Positions 8,730-18,268 of a stretch of DNA of 64,000 nt are shown in pieces. The stretch is from JACKOB01 sp024234575 (lineage in GTDB: Bacteria; Pseudomonadota; Gammaproteobacteria; Pseudomonadales; Oleiphilaceae). How positions within the stretch are numbered: the stretch's first letter is position 1; each line of letters opens with the position of its first letter. The stretch lies in contig JBPJFZ010000011.1 of the NCBI GenBank assembly GCA_051208035.1, forward strand, positions 62,001 to 126,000, in the 5' to 3' direction. A program made the position numbers and the translations under genes. The notes below the pieces were generated by a model. That model worked only from the letters and a program-made list of their open reading frames with translations, searched no databases and had not been told where the DNA came from.

Positions 8730-9866
8730 ATGGAAGATAAAATCCACATTGTACATGTCATCTACCGTTTTGATACCGGCGGTTTAGAAAACGGCATAGT
8801 GAATATTATCAACGGGTTAGATGCCAATCTTTACACGCATTCTATCGTTACACTTAATGGTCATAGTGAAAAGTTTGCCGCACGACTTAGTCGCCCCGTA
8901 AAAATCTATTGCCTGGATAAAAAGCCCGGTAAAGATCTGCACGTATTTATACGCGCTTATAAATTGTTTCGGCAATTACAGCCGGACATAGTACACACAC
9001 GAAATTTCGCTACCATCGAGTTACAGCTGTCAGCCTTTTTAGCTTCAGTGCCTTACCGAATACACGGTGAACATGGCTGGGATATTCAAGACCCCAAAGG
9101 TGACGTAAAAAAGTATCAGGTGATGCGTAAGCTTCTCTCGTTAATCATCCACAAGTTTGTGCCTTTATCACAAGATTTAGAACGCTATCTAACAACGCGT
9201 GTGGGCATAGCGGCTAAAAAGATTAACCGTATTTGCAATGGCGTAAATATAGAAAGATTTAAAACGGTAACCCCTACGAAAGGCACAGGTTTTGAATGGG
9301 CCAGCGATGAGGCCTTTATTATCGGCGCAGTTGGACGGTTAGAAAAAATTAAAGACCATTTTAACCTTATCAAAGCTTATGGGTTAACAACTCAAACCGA
9401 CAAATCAAGTTACCTAAACAGCCGGTTGGTTATTGCAGGTGAGGGTAGCCAAAGGGCTGAACTCGAAAAGCTTATTCATAACGAAAAGCTAGAGAATAAC
9501 GTTGTGTTATTGGGCGATAGAAGTGACATTCCGCAGATAATGAAGCACTTCAACTTATTCGTTTTACCTTCAAAAGCCGAAGGAATTTCTAACACCATAT
9601 TAGAAGCAATGGCCTGTGATTTACCCGTAGTTGCCACCAATGTGGGTGGTAATCCCGATCTCGTTGACGATAATGTCACCGGGAAAATAGTACCCAGTGA
9701 AGACCCGCAATCACTGTCCAATGCTATGCTTAACTATTTGCAAGACAAAGCACTGGCCAAGCAGCATGGAACAGCTGGCGGACAGCGGGTTAAAACAAAC
9801 TTTAGTATCGAAGCAATGCTGCAAAACTATGATGATTTGTATCAAAACCGTCAGAAAAACGCCTAA
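8730..9866 (+). CDS. XrtA-associated sugar transferase (GT4, stp2 type)
   Basis: GT-B glycosyltransferase of the second PEP-CTERM-associated family. 378 residues. Family-typical start HVIYRFDTGGLENGIVN, then VHTRNFATIE and GEHGWD in the acceptor half. The donor half has GAVGRLEKIKDHFNLIKAY, GSQRAELEKLI, LPSKAEGISNTILEAMACD (E-x7-E motif) and VVATNVGGNPDLV. It follows exosortase A by 24 bp in the same operon. It likely transfers one sugar during repeat-unit assembly on the cytoplasmic face; specificity cannot be read from the sequence. Confidence 0.93.
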   Translation: MEDKIHIVHVIYRFDTGGLENGIVNIINGLDANLYTHSIVTLNGHSEKFAARLSRPVKIYCLDKKPGKDLHVFIRAYKLFRQLQPDIVHTRNFATIELQLSAFLASVPYRIHGEHGWDIQDPKGDVKKYQVMRKLLSLIIHKFVPLSQDLERYLTTRVGIAAKKINRICNGVNIERFKTVTPTKGTGFEWASDEAFIIGAVGRLEKIKDHFNLIKAYGLTTQTDKSSYLNSRLVIAGEGSQRAELEKLIHNEKLENNVVLLGDRSDIPQIMKHFNLFVLPSKAEGISNTILEAMACDLPVVATNVGGNPDLVDDNVTGKIVPSEDPQSLSNAMLNYLQDKALAKQHGTAGGQRVKTNFSIEAMLQNYDDLYQNRQKNA

Positions 9867-9967
9867 TTACCGTTGCTTAAGGTAGGTTGGGACATAACCC
9901 AGCCAATAGCATACCCAGCGATAGCAAAAGTAATCGTAAGCTTATACAGATAATGGAATAGAACGCG

Positions 9968-11863
9968 ATGTGTGGAATAGCCGGAATATTTAACCTGTCA
10001 GGAACTGGGCAGATCAATGCAGATTTACTTCAACGCATGAATCAGGCGCAGTTTCACCGTGGCCCCGATGAAGGTGGTGAATGGATCAATGACGGTATTG
10101 GATTAGCGCATCGGCGGCTGTCGATTATCGACCTTTCATCATTGGGCAGACAGCCCATGCTTAACCAGGATGAAAGCGTAGTTATTGTTTTTAACGGGGA
10201 AATCTTTAATTTTAAAGACCTCAAAGAAGAGCTGTTAGCGGCGGGCTATACCTTTAAAAGTAAAACCGATACCGAAGTTATTTTGCATGGCTGGTCGCAC
10301 TGGGGTGAAGCCGTTATTGAAAAACTGCGCGGCATGTTCGGCATTGCCATTTGGGATGTCAAACAACAGCACTTGTTTATCGCCCGTGACCGCCTGGGCG
10401 TAAAACCGCTTTTTTACACGATTACCGAAGAAGACCAGCTTCTTTTTGGTTCAGAATTAAAAGTGTTATATGAATATGAAGGGCTAAAGAAAGAAATCGA
10501 ACCCCAATGTGTCGAAGACTATTTTGCCTACGGTTATATTCCAGAACCACGAACGATTTTTAAAAACATATTTAAACTTGAACCTGGCCATACATTGTCG
10601 ATAAAAGCAGGACAAAAAACGCCAGTTATTAAAAAGTATTGGGATGTACCTTTCGCCATCAATGAAAACATGGATTACGCCCAGGCCAGTCAGGGGTTAT
10701 TGGCAGAATTGACCAAAGCCGTAGATATTCGCATGGTCGCCGATGTACCCCTTGGAGCATTTTTGTCTGGCGGTGTTGACTCTTCTGCAGTGGTTGCCTT
10801 GATGTCAGAGTCACAAAAAGACCCGGTTAATACCTGCTCGATTGCATTTAGCGACAAAAAGTTTAACGAGTCTGAATACGCCAGAGAAATCGCCCAAAAG
10901 TATAAAACCAATCACTTTGAAGAAACTGTCGACACTAACGACTTCAGCCTGATCAAAGACCTGGCGAAGCTTTACGATGAGCCTTATGCCGACAGCTCGG
11001 CCATTCCTACATACCGTGTTTGTGAACTGGCGCGTAAGAAAGTAACGGTAGCGTTATCTGGTGATGGTGCCGACGAAACCATGTCGGGCTATCGTCGCCA
11101 TGTGATGCACATAAATGAAGAAAAGGTGCGCAGCTTATTACCGTATAAATTTCGCAAAGTGTTCTTCGGGTTTCTGGGCAAGGCGTACCCCAAGCTAGAC
11201 TGGATGCCCCGCGTGTTTAGAGCCAAAACCACATTTCAGGCACTGGGCAGAAGCTCTTTAGAGGCTTATTTTCATACCATATCGATTCTTAAAACCGAGC
11301 AACGCAGCGCGATATTTTCAGATAAATTCAAACAGCAGCTTAACGGTTATAACGCGATAGAAGTTTTCAATCGCCATGCGGCCCAATGCCCCAGCAAAGA
11401 CCCATTAGCGTTGATCGAATACCTCGACATCAAAACCTACCTGGTCGGCGACATCCTCACCAAAGTTGATCGTGCGAGTATGGCCCACTCACTAGAAGTA
11501 CGCGGCCCGTTTCTTGATCACAAATTTATCGAGTTTATCTCGTCAGTACCATCACGTTTTAAAATCAAAGGGTTGGTTGGTAAGTACATCCTTAAAAACA
11601 CAATGGAATCAAAACTACCCGAAGATATTCTCTATCGTCAAAAAATGGGCTTTGCTGTACCGCTGGCAAGCTGGTTTCGTGGCCCTTTAAAAGAATACGT
11701 TAACCAACACTTAACCAGTAAACGCTTACTAAATACCGGCTTCTTCAACGAGCAAGAATTACTTAAGCTAAAAAATGAGCATTTCTCTGGCGTGAGAGAT
11801 CACAGTGCGCCCATTTGGACCACACTGATGTTTGAATCCTTTTTAGAGAATATGGGGCTTTGA
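9968..11863 (+). CDS. XrtA/PEP-CTERM system amidotransferase (asparagine synthase-like)
   Basis: Glutamine-dependent amidotransferase related to AsnB. 631 residues. The initiator Met is followed by Cys2 (MCGIAGIF), the class II glutaminase nucleophile. The N-terminal glutaminase domain (HRGPDEGGEW, AHRRLSIIDLS, FNGEIFN) is intact. The synthetase half carries the PP-loop SGGVDSS at 267-273 and ALSGDGADE. The family occurs in nearly all exosortase A EPS loci and is presumed to amidate a sugar acid or similar group in the glycan. Compare the paralogue at 22463-24241, which lacks Cys2. Operon member; 101 bp precede it without another gene. Confidence 0.94.
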   Translation: MCGIAGIFNLSGTGQINADLLQRMNQAQFHRGPDEGGEWINDGIGLAHRRLSIIDLSSLGRQPMLNQDESVVIVFNGEIFNFKDLKEELLAAGYTFKSKTDTEVILHGWSHWGEAVIEKLRGMFGIAIWDVKQQHLFIARDRLGVKPLFYTITEEDQLLFGSELKVLYEYEGLKKEIEPQCVEDYFAYGYIPEPRTIFKNIFKLEPGHTLSIKAGQKTPVIKKYWDVPFAINENMDYAQASQGLLAELTKAVDIRMVADVPLGAFLSGGVDSSAVVALMSESQKDPVNTCSIAFSDKKFNESEYAREIAQKYKTNHFEETVDTNDFSLIKDLAKLYDEPYADSSAIPTYRVCELARKKVTVALSGDGADETMSGYRRHVMHINEEKVRSLLPYKFRKVFFGFLGKAYPKLDWMPRVFRAKTTFQALGRSSLEAYFHTISILKTEQRSAIFSDKFKQQLNGYNAIEVFNRHAAQCPSKDPLALIEYLDIKTYLVGDILTKVDRASMAHSLEVRGPFLDHKFIEFISSVPSRFKIKGLVGKYILKNTMESKLPEDILYRQKMGFAVPLASWFRGPLKEYVNQHLTSKRLLNTGFFNEQELLKLKNEHFSGVRDHSAPIWTTLMFESFLENMGL

Positions 11864-11900
11864 TGGCAGCCCGGATAATTCATAGCAAAGGCGCAACGGT

Positions 11901-13091
11901 ATGACCTCTACCATGAAAAACACCGCGCCTGTAAAAGTGCTATCTATTAGCAATCTCTACCCGAATAACGTAAAACCAACGTTTGGCATTTTTGTTGAAA
12001 ATCGTTTAGTAGAGCTCGCCAAAACACAGCAAGTGGATATACGGGTTATTGCGCCAATACCGTTCTTTCCTGGTTTGGGGCTTATCTCTGCCGAATATGC
12101 CGCCCGCGCCCAAATAAACAAAGAGGCAGAACGCCGGGGCATCAAGGTTTATTACCAGCGTTATTTACACATTCCTAAAATTGGCATGTTTTTACAGCCA
12201 TTCTTTATGTTACTGGCCTTGGTATTTGCACAGTGGAAATTAAAGAAGCAAGGCTGGCAACCACAAATTATAGATGGCCACTTTTATTACCCCGACGGGT
12301 TTGCTTCAGTCATGCTGGGTCATTACCTGGGTATTCCTGCTGTAGTCAGTGCCCGGGGTTCTGACATCAACGATTACACACAAAACCCGCTACTTAAAAA
12401 GCTGATCACCTGGACAGCAAACAATGCGGCACACAACATTACCGTCAGCGAAGCCCTAAGAGAAAAGATCATCGCGCTGGGCATTTCCACGACGCATGTC
12501 ACCACCTTTCGTAATGGTGTCGACACCAGCATCTTTACGCTGCCCCAGCAACCTTTAGAAAAAGCGCAGCCGAACCCGGTGATACTAAGTGTTGGCAACC
12601 TGATCCCCCTTAAAGGCCATCACATTATTATTGAGGCACTCGCGAACATCCCCAACGCGACCTTAGTCATTGCGGGTGATGGGCCAGAGAAGCAAAAACT
12701 GTTAGATCTGGCAAAGGCATTATCGGTTGAATCCCGCGTGGTGTTTACCGGCAGGCTAGGGCAATCAGACTTGATATCACAGTATCAAAACGCATCAGTG
12801 CTGGTATTAGCATCAGAAAAAGAAGGCTGGCCAAACGTAGTGTTAGAAGCCCTGGCTTGTGGCACCCCCGTCGTCGCAACCGCAGTGGGCGGAGTACCCG
12901 AAATTATCCAAAGCGGCCCGGTGGCAAAACTTAGCGAAAGAACGCCCAACGCATTGGCTGATGCCATAACCCAACTACTAAAGCAAAACCCCACAGCAAA
13001 ACAATGCCGGGAACACGCAGAAAAGTTTACCTGGCAGGCAACCACGCAGGGTATTTTAGGTTTGTACAAAAACATCGTAGGGAGCAATTAA
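11901..13091 (+). CDS. Glycosyltransferase family 4
   Basis: GT-B glycosyltransferase, 396 residues. The N-terminal half starts VLSISNLYPNNVKPTFGIFV. RGSDINDYTQNP marks the acceptor side. The C-terminal half has FRNGVDTSIF, SVGNLIPLKGHH, VIAGDGPEKQKL and LASEKEGWPNVVLEALACG with VVATAVGGVPEI, the classic donor-binding features of GT4. It lies between the amidotransferase and the ligase; the stop is one base before the GTG start of the ligase. Presumed EPS repeat-unit assembly enzyme. The sugar is unknown. Confidence 0.92.
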   Translation: MTSTMKNTAPVKVLSISNLYPNNVKPTFGIFVENRLVELAKTQQVDIRVIAPIPFFPGLGLISAEYAARAQINKEAERRGIKVYYQRYLHIPKIGMFLQPFFMLLALVFAQWKLKKQGWQPQIIDGHFYYPDGFASVMLGHYLGIPAVVSARGSDINDYTQNPLLKKLITWTANNAAHNITVSEALREKIIALGISTTHVTTFRNGVDTSIFTLPQQPLEKAQPNPVILSVGNLIPLKGHHIIIEALANIPNATLVIAGDGPEKQKLLDLAKALSVESRVVFTGRLGQSDLISQYQNASVLVLASEKEGWPNVVLEALACGTPVVATAVGGVPEIIQSGPVAKLSERTPNALADAITQLLKQNPTAKQCREHAEKFTWQATTQGILGLYKNIVGSN

Positions 13092-13092
13092 C

Positions 13093-14379
13093 GTGGACTT
13101 ACGTAGTATTGTCATCGCCCTGATAATTGTTGTGGGGTGTGTATGGGCCCTGAAACGCTCTTACATTGGGGTAATGCTGCTCAGCTGGATTGGCTATATG
13201 AACCCGCACCGTTTAGTGCCATGGGGTTTTATCTACACCATGCCAGTGGCAATGGTGGCGGCGGTATTTACACTTTTGGGTTATATGCTTGAAAAAGACA
13301 AAAAGCCATTCCCTCTAAAAGCACCAATTGTGTGGATGTTTATTTTTATCATTTGGTGTGTGATCTGTACTGTTTTCGCGATATTTCCGGACAGGGCAAT
13401 GGAGGAAATGTCACGTTTTATCAAAATACAAATCGCAATTATCTTTACCCTACTTATTTGTCAGGATGAGAAAAAAATTATCGCTTTGTTATGGGCGATT
13501 GTTGTTTCTATCGGTTTTTATGGTGTAAAAGGTGGGATATTTACTATAAGAACATTAGGTGCCTTTCGAGTGTGGGGGCCGCCGGATTCTTTTATAACCG
13601 GTAACAATGAAGTCGCCTTAGCGCTGTTGATGGTAATACCGCTTATGGTTTTCTTATACCAGTATCACCAGCAAAAATGGATAAAATGGGCGTTAATTAT
13701 AGCAATCCTGCTAAGTACGGCCGCAGTTATCGGCAGTCAGTCTCGCGGAGCGTTTCTCGGGCTCATTGCCACAGGTGGTTTTCTCTGGTTAAAGAGTAGC
13801 AAAAAATTTGCTTTGGCCGCAGCAATGATCATATTGGTTATGGCGGCAATTCCATTTATCCCGCAGCATTGGACTGACCGGATGAATACGATTCAAACCT
13901 ATGAGGAAGATAGGTCCGCTATGGGGCGAATAAATGCATGGACACTCGCATATAACCTGGCGAAAGACCGTATTACCGGTGGTGGGTTCAGGCAAACCAG
14001 TGCCGAAACCTTTTTGCTCTATGCTCCAGACCCCGAATCCATTCACGATGCACACAGTATTTATTTTGAGGTGCTCGGCGAGCTTGGCTTTATTGGGCTT
14101 ATTATCTTCTTAGCGATGTATTACTCCACTTGGCGGCTTGCTAAAAAAACGATTACACAGGCCAATGAAAGCGACACTAAGTGGATCGCTGATCTCATGC
14201 GGATGGTGCAGGTAGCGCTTATCGCCTATGCATCCGGTGGTGCATTTTTAGGTTTGGCATTTTGGGATTTACCCTATCATTTAATTACCATTATTGTTCT
14301 CACCGCGGTAATACAGGAAAGAGCCGCCCAAGCTGTGCCTGTATCTCAAAACATTAGTAACACAAAGAAGTTAACGTAA
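13093..14379 (+). CDS. Putative O-glycosylation ligase, exosortase A-associated (Wzy_C family)
   Basis: Polytopic membrane protein of the O-antigen ligase/polymerase (Wzy_C) superfamily. 428 residues, with about ten hydrophobic segments, a cytosolic-looking stretch EKDKKPFPLK and a large periplasmic loop (about 265-330) that holds the conserved DAHSIYFEVLGELG. The N-terminus SYIGVMLLSWIGYMNPHRL is typical of the PEP-CTERM-associated family. The start is GTG 13093, chosen because AGGGAG lies about 8 nt upstream; the preceding gene ends one base before. It may polymerise the repeat units or transfer glycan to protein; which of these is not established. Confidence 0.9.
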   Translation: MDLRSIVIALIIVVGCVWALKRSYIGVMLLSWIGYMNPHRLVPWGFIYTMPVAMVAAVFTLLGYMLEKDKKPFPLKAPIVWMFIFIIWCVICTVFAIFPDRAMEEMSRFIKIQIAIIFTLLICQDEKKIIALLWAIVVSIGFYGVKGGIFTIRTLGAFRVWGPPDSFITGNNEVALALLMVIPLMVFLYQYHQQKWIKWALIIAILLSTAAVIGSQSRGAFLGLIATGGFLWLKSSKKFALAAAMIILVMAAIPFIPQHWTDRMNTIQTYEEDRSAMGRINAWTLAYNLAKDRITGGGFRQTSAETFLLYAPDPESIHDAHSIYFEVLGELGFIGLIIFLAMYYSTWRLAKKTITQANESDTKWIADLMRMVQVALIAYASGGAFLGLAFWDLPYHLITIIVLTAVIQERAAQAVPVSQNISNTKKLT

Positions 14380-14383
14380 CTCT

Positions 14384-15427
14384 ATGGAAAACAAATTAGT
14401 AATTAAGGACGTTAAAGCAAGTTCAAGCGAGTGGGGCGATTATGTTTCGCAACACCCGCTTGGCACCCACTATCACGACCTAAAATGGAAAACTCTCATC
14501 GAAACAACATTTAGACATCCATGCCATTTTTTAGCGGCGTATGATGAAAAAGACACAATCGTTGGCGTGCTTCCTTTGGTAAATCTTTCGAGCTTACTGT
14601 TTGGCAACTTTATTGTTTCTGTTCCCTATTTCAACTATGGCGGCATTATTGCCAACAATGAACAAATCGAAAAGGCACTGCTAGATCACGCTTTGGCATT
14701 AGGGAAGTCTCTTGGGGTAAGCTACCTGCAACTAAGAGAGCAAACACATCGCCCCCATTACGCACTACCTGTTAGCACCGACAAGGTGAATATGGTGCTG
14801 CAACTACCAGTAACAATCGAAGAGCTAGGCAAATCTATTGGCTCTAAAAGGCGTTCTCAGTGCCGCCGGGCAACGAAAGAAAATGTGCGGTTTACCGTAG
14901 GTGGTATAGAGCTACTAGATGACTACTACACCGTGTTTGCAGAAAACATGAGAGACCTTGGCACACCCGTTTACGGGAGAAACTTTTTTAAGGCCATACT
15001 AGAAACCTTTCCAACTAAAGCAAAAGTAGCGGTCGCCTATCTTGATAATAAACCAGTTGGGACAGGCTTTTTAATGTGCCATGGCGACAATATGGAAATC
15101 CCCTGGGCAAGTACATTAAGAGAAACCAATAAAATTTCTTTAAACATGTACCTCTATTGGGAAATTTTAAGCTACGCCATTGCCAACAACTGCAAAACGT
15201 TCGACTTTGGCCGCTCGTCAGTTGATGCAGGTACCTACAAATTTAAAAAGCAGTGGGGGGCAGAACCCCTGCAACTGTATTGGTATAAGTGGACGCCAGA
15301 TGGCTCTGTCGCACCAGAGTTATCGCCCAACAATGCCAAGTTTGGGTTGGCAATCAGAATATGGCAAAAGCTACCGTTGTGGGTGACTAAGTTGATTGGG
15401 CCATTTTTAGTGAAAAACTTGCCATAA
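14384..15427 (+). CDS. FemAB-like protein, XrtA/PEP-CTERM system-associated
   Basis: Member of the FemAB/BioF2-like acyl- or aminoacyl-transferase group (GNAT-related fold). 347 residues, about the length of the PEP-CTERM-associated family. It begins with a short conserved stretch (SSSEWGDYVSQHPLGTHYHD), then LPLVNLSSLLFGNFIVSVPY and the central IGSKRRSQCRRATKE. The C-terminal acyltransferase half contains GRNFFKAILETFP and FDFGRSSVDAGTYKFKKQWG. It starts 4 bp after the ligase stop, so is tightly coupled to it. It may acylate or aminoacylate the glycan or its carrier. This is one of four related enzymes in the window. Confidence 0.9.
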   Translation: MENKLVIKDVKASSSEWGDYVSQHPLGTHYHDLKWKTLIETTFRHPCHFLAAYDEKDTIVGVLPLVNLSSLLFGNFIVSVPYFNYGGIIANNEQIEKALLDHALALGKSLGVSYLQLREQTHRPHYALPVSTDKVNMVLQLPVTIEELGKSIGSKRRSQCRRATKENVRFTVGGIELLDDYYTVFAENMRDLGTPVYGRNFFKAILETFPTKAKVAVAYLDNKPVGTGFLMCHGDNMEIPWASTLRETNKISLNMYLYWEILSYAIANNCKTFDFGRSSVDAGTYKFKKQWGAEPLQLYWYKWTPDGSVAPELSPNNAKFGLAIRIWQKLPLWVTKLIGPFLVKNLP

Positions 15428-15498
15428 TTAATGGTTACTCCCACAAATGTCGATATTAACAATATCCCACAGCACCACCCAAGAGCAGTAAAAGTTAT

Positions 15499-16965
15499 AT
15501 GTCTACATTAAAACTAAGCGTTTTTATCGGCATCATCTGGTCATTTGGCACCAGACTAAGTCTTAAACTGCTGGGGCTGATAAGCACAATCGTTTTAGCC
15601 CGGTTATTGAGCCCTAATGATTTTGGGTTAATGGCGCTCGCCATGTCTTTCTATGCGATTGTTGAGCTAATGGGGGCGTTTGGGTTGGATGTCGCATTAA
15701 TTCAAAAACATGGTATCGAAGATAAACATCTCAATACTGCCTGGACGGTAAAATGCATTATTGGCGTGTTATCTGCCACTGCTCTTTTTCTAGCGGCCCC
15801 TAGTGTTGCCAACTTTTATGAAGAGCCTTTATTAACTGACCTAATTTATACCGTGGCGTTAGCTTTTTTATTAAATGGTATTGCTAACATAGGCATTGTT
15901 CAGTTCCAAAAAGAGTTAGATTTCAAAAAAGAATACATCTACCAAATGAGCGCAAAGGTGTTAGCCTTTATTGCCACGATGGTCGCCGCCTATGTGCTAA
16001 GAAGCTACTGGGCATTGGTTATAGGGTTTTTAGTTAATCGCGTAGCTGCGCTGTTTTTTAGTTATAGCATGTGTGCATACCGGCCAGCTTTCACACTGGC
16101 AACGACGAAAGAACTTTTTTCATTCTCTGGATGGATATTCTTTAATGAGTGGCTTCGTTTTGCTCATTTAAGACTATCGGAGTTGGTTATAGGGAAAATT
16201 CTTAACCCGACCGCCGTAGGTATTTATAAGGTTGGGGAAGAGTTTGGCTCGGTACCATTTAATGAGATAACGGCATCGATAAACAGAGCATCATTTCCGG
16301 GTTATGCTAAATCACGTCATGACCAAAACCAATTCAAGTCCCTTTTTCTCGATGTACTAGCAAGCATTAGCCTAATAAGCATTCCGGCCGCAATAGGGCT
16401 TTATATTATCGCCCCAATATTTGTCCCCCTTGTATTAGGTGTCAAATGGATTGCGGCAGTACCAGTATTACAAAGTATTGCTCTAGCAAGCGCCTTGTAC
16501 TCTATTAGCTCGAATGCAGGGTATATTTTCCTCGCAATCGGCAAGCCAAAAATCACAACATTTTTTAGCTTTACTAGGCTGTTAGTATTTATTCCATTGC
16601 TATTTTTAATGACAAAAAGTGACGGTGTTATAGGCGCGGCCAACGCGTATTTACTAACCGCCATAATTTCTACTTTTCCGCCTTTAATTTATGCCTTTCA
16701 TATAGTAGAAGTTTCATTCAAAGATTTTGCATGTACTTTTTTGGGTGGAATGACAGGTATATTAGGAATGTTGCTGGTTGATCTTTATTTTGCCGATTAT
16801 ATTGCTCAATTCGTTGCCGGCTCGTATTTCAAACTTTTTCTGGTAATTACTGTCTACGTTAGTATATTTGCGACATTAGTTATTTTTGTATGGTTACTGC
16901 GTGGCAAGCCAGATGGGCTAGAGGCCAAGGGCCTTGAGTATGCTGTTAAGCTATTTAAAAAATAG
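15499..16965 (+). CDS. Polysaccharide flippase, Wzx/MOP family
   Basis: Membrane transporter of the polysaccharide biosynthesis (Polysacc_synt / MVF) group that moves lipid-linked repeat units across the inner membrane. 488 residues with about 14 hydrophobic segments. The N-terminus SFGTRLSLKLLGLISTIVLARLLSPNDFGLMAL is characteristic (quoted here only for orientation: key block ARLLSPNDFGLMALAM). GIYKVGEEFGSVPFNEI lies in mid protein. It follows the FemAB-like gene by 71 bp. The 250 bp after it (16966-17216) hold no gene; a small inverted repeat, ACTGTT-CAA-AACAGT at 16987-17001, lies there without a T tract. Confidence 0.9.
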   Translation: MSTLKLSVFIGIIWSFGTRLSLKLLGLISTIVLARLLSPNDFGLMALAMSFYAIVELMGAFGLDVALIQKHGIEDKHLNTAWTVKCIIGVLSATALFLAAPSVANFYEEPLLTDLIYTVALAFLLNGIANIGIVQFQKELDFKKEYIYQMSAKVLAFIATMVAAYVLRSYWALVIGFLVNRVAALFFSYSMCAYRPAFTLATTKELFSFSGWIFFNEWLRFAHLRLSELVIGKILNPTAVGIYKVGEEFGSVPFNEITASINRASFPGYAKSRHDQNQFKSLFLDVLASISLISIPAAIGLYIIAPIFVPLVLGVKWIAAVPVLQSIALASALYSISSNAGYIFLAIGKPKITTFFSFTRLLVFIPLLFLMTKSDGVIGAANAYLLTAIISTFPPLIYAFHIVEVSFKDFACTFLGGMTGILGMLLVDLYFADYIAQFVAGSYFKLFLVITVYVSIFATLVIFVWLLRGKPDGLEAKGLEYAVKLFKK

Positions 16966-17240
16966 TAATTTCAATATCGACTTATGACTGTTCAAAACAG
17001 TGCAATGAAGAATAGTTATTTTTTAATTTAACAGTGTAGATAGTTAACGAAGATGAAAGGTCACTATTCTTTTAGAATTAAATGAGAAACTAGACATTTA
17101 TCTCGGTTGCCAATTGCATGTGTCGTTTCTCCGATTTACCACTAGGGCAAAAATGGATTCCTTGGATTTAAAAATCTTAACGATGTTTATTTAACGACTA
17201 AATAATTCCCCAAACTTTGATTGAAAGGCAACAGCTAAAT

Positions 17241-18200
17241 ATGTCCACAGGATTGATAAAGTTTGCAATGGCACCGCTTATTAGCAACCGGTTAAGCATC
17301 CTAATTTATCATCGCGTGCATGATGAAAATGAAACGCGATTTATGGAACCCACAGCGACAGAATTTGACTCTCAAGTCAGATTTCTAAAAAGATTCTTCA
17401 ACTTTTTTACGTTGGAGGATGCGGCCCAGCGACTGAGAAGTCGAACATTGCCGCCTAGAAGTGCAGTAATCACCTTTGATGATGGTTATCGTGATAACTT
17501 TACAAATGCCTTACCAATATTGTTAAAACATAAAATCCCCGCTAGTTTTTACGTGTCAACAAGTTTTATAAATAGTGGTGCGATGTGGAACGATAAAATT
17601 CTTTATAGCATCCTCAACTCCAACATAGATGCGTTTAACCACCCTGAACTAAAAATTCACGATTACTTAATTGGCTCTATTCAGCAAAAAAAGGGCCTCG
17701 CGGCAGACTTAATTAACAAGTTGAAGCACTTAGATTATGTTCAACGCAGTGATTTAGTTGAGGAGGTTGTGAAAACTGCAGGCGGAAAAGTCCCCGATAA
17801 CCTTATGATGACAAGTGATCAGGTCAAAGGGTTGAGCGAAGCAGGGATGGAGATTGGCGGACACACATCTACGCACCCGATACTAACAAGTCTTTCTGAT
17901 AAAGATGCGGTTGCTGATATTTTAAATGGCAAAGCGTTGATCGAAAGTTGGCTGGGTAAAAAGATCAGAACCTTTGCTTACCCAAACGGTAAGCCTGGTG
18001 CAGATTATTCACGAGCGCATGTTGACGCTGTTAAAAATGCTGGCTTTGAATTCGCCGTTTCAACCGCTTGGGGTGTGTCCACTCCATCTAGTGATCCCTT
18101 CCAGCTCCCGAGGTTTAGACCTTGGGATAAGGGGCTATTTAAATTCTACTTGAGGATGCTGTTAAATTACCAAAATGAAAATGGCAAATTCGTGGATTAG
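17241..18200 (+). CDS. Polysaccharide deacetylase family protein
   Basis: NodB-type carbohydrate deacetylase. About 319 residues from ATG 17241; a TTG at 17217 would add eight residues, but AAAGG at 17224-17228 lies upstream only of the ATG. Motifs: LSILIYHRVHDE, VITFDDGYRDNFTNA (catalytic Asp-Asp), GGHTSTHPILTSLS (metal His residues) and TFAYPNGKPGADYS. No signal peptide, so it is cytoplasmic or peripheral. It and the next gene are divergent members of the same superfamily placed side by side after the core XrtA operon. The substrate is presumably an N-acetylated sugar of the EPS. Confidence 0.87.
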   Translation: MSTGLIKFAMAPLISNRLSILIYHRVHDENETRFMEPTATEFDSQVRFLKRFFNFFTLEDAAQRLRSRTLPPRSAVITFDDGYRDNFTNALPILLKHKIPASFYVSTSFINSGAMWNDKILYSILNSNIDAFNHPELKIHDYLIGSIQQKKGLAADLINKLKHLDYVQRSDLVEEVVKTAGGKVPDNLMMTSDQVKGLSEAGMEIGGHTSTHPILTSLSDKDAVADILNGKALIESWLGKKIRTFAYPNGKPGADYSRAHVDAVKNAGFEFAVSTAWGVSTPSSDPFQLPRFRPWDKGLFKFYLRMLLNYQNENGKFVD

Positions 18201-18268
18201 CCCTCCTTCGCAGGACAGCGCTGTGCCAAACTAGTTGCTATTCTTATTATCGATCACTATGGCGTGAA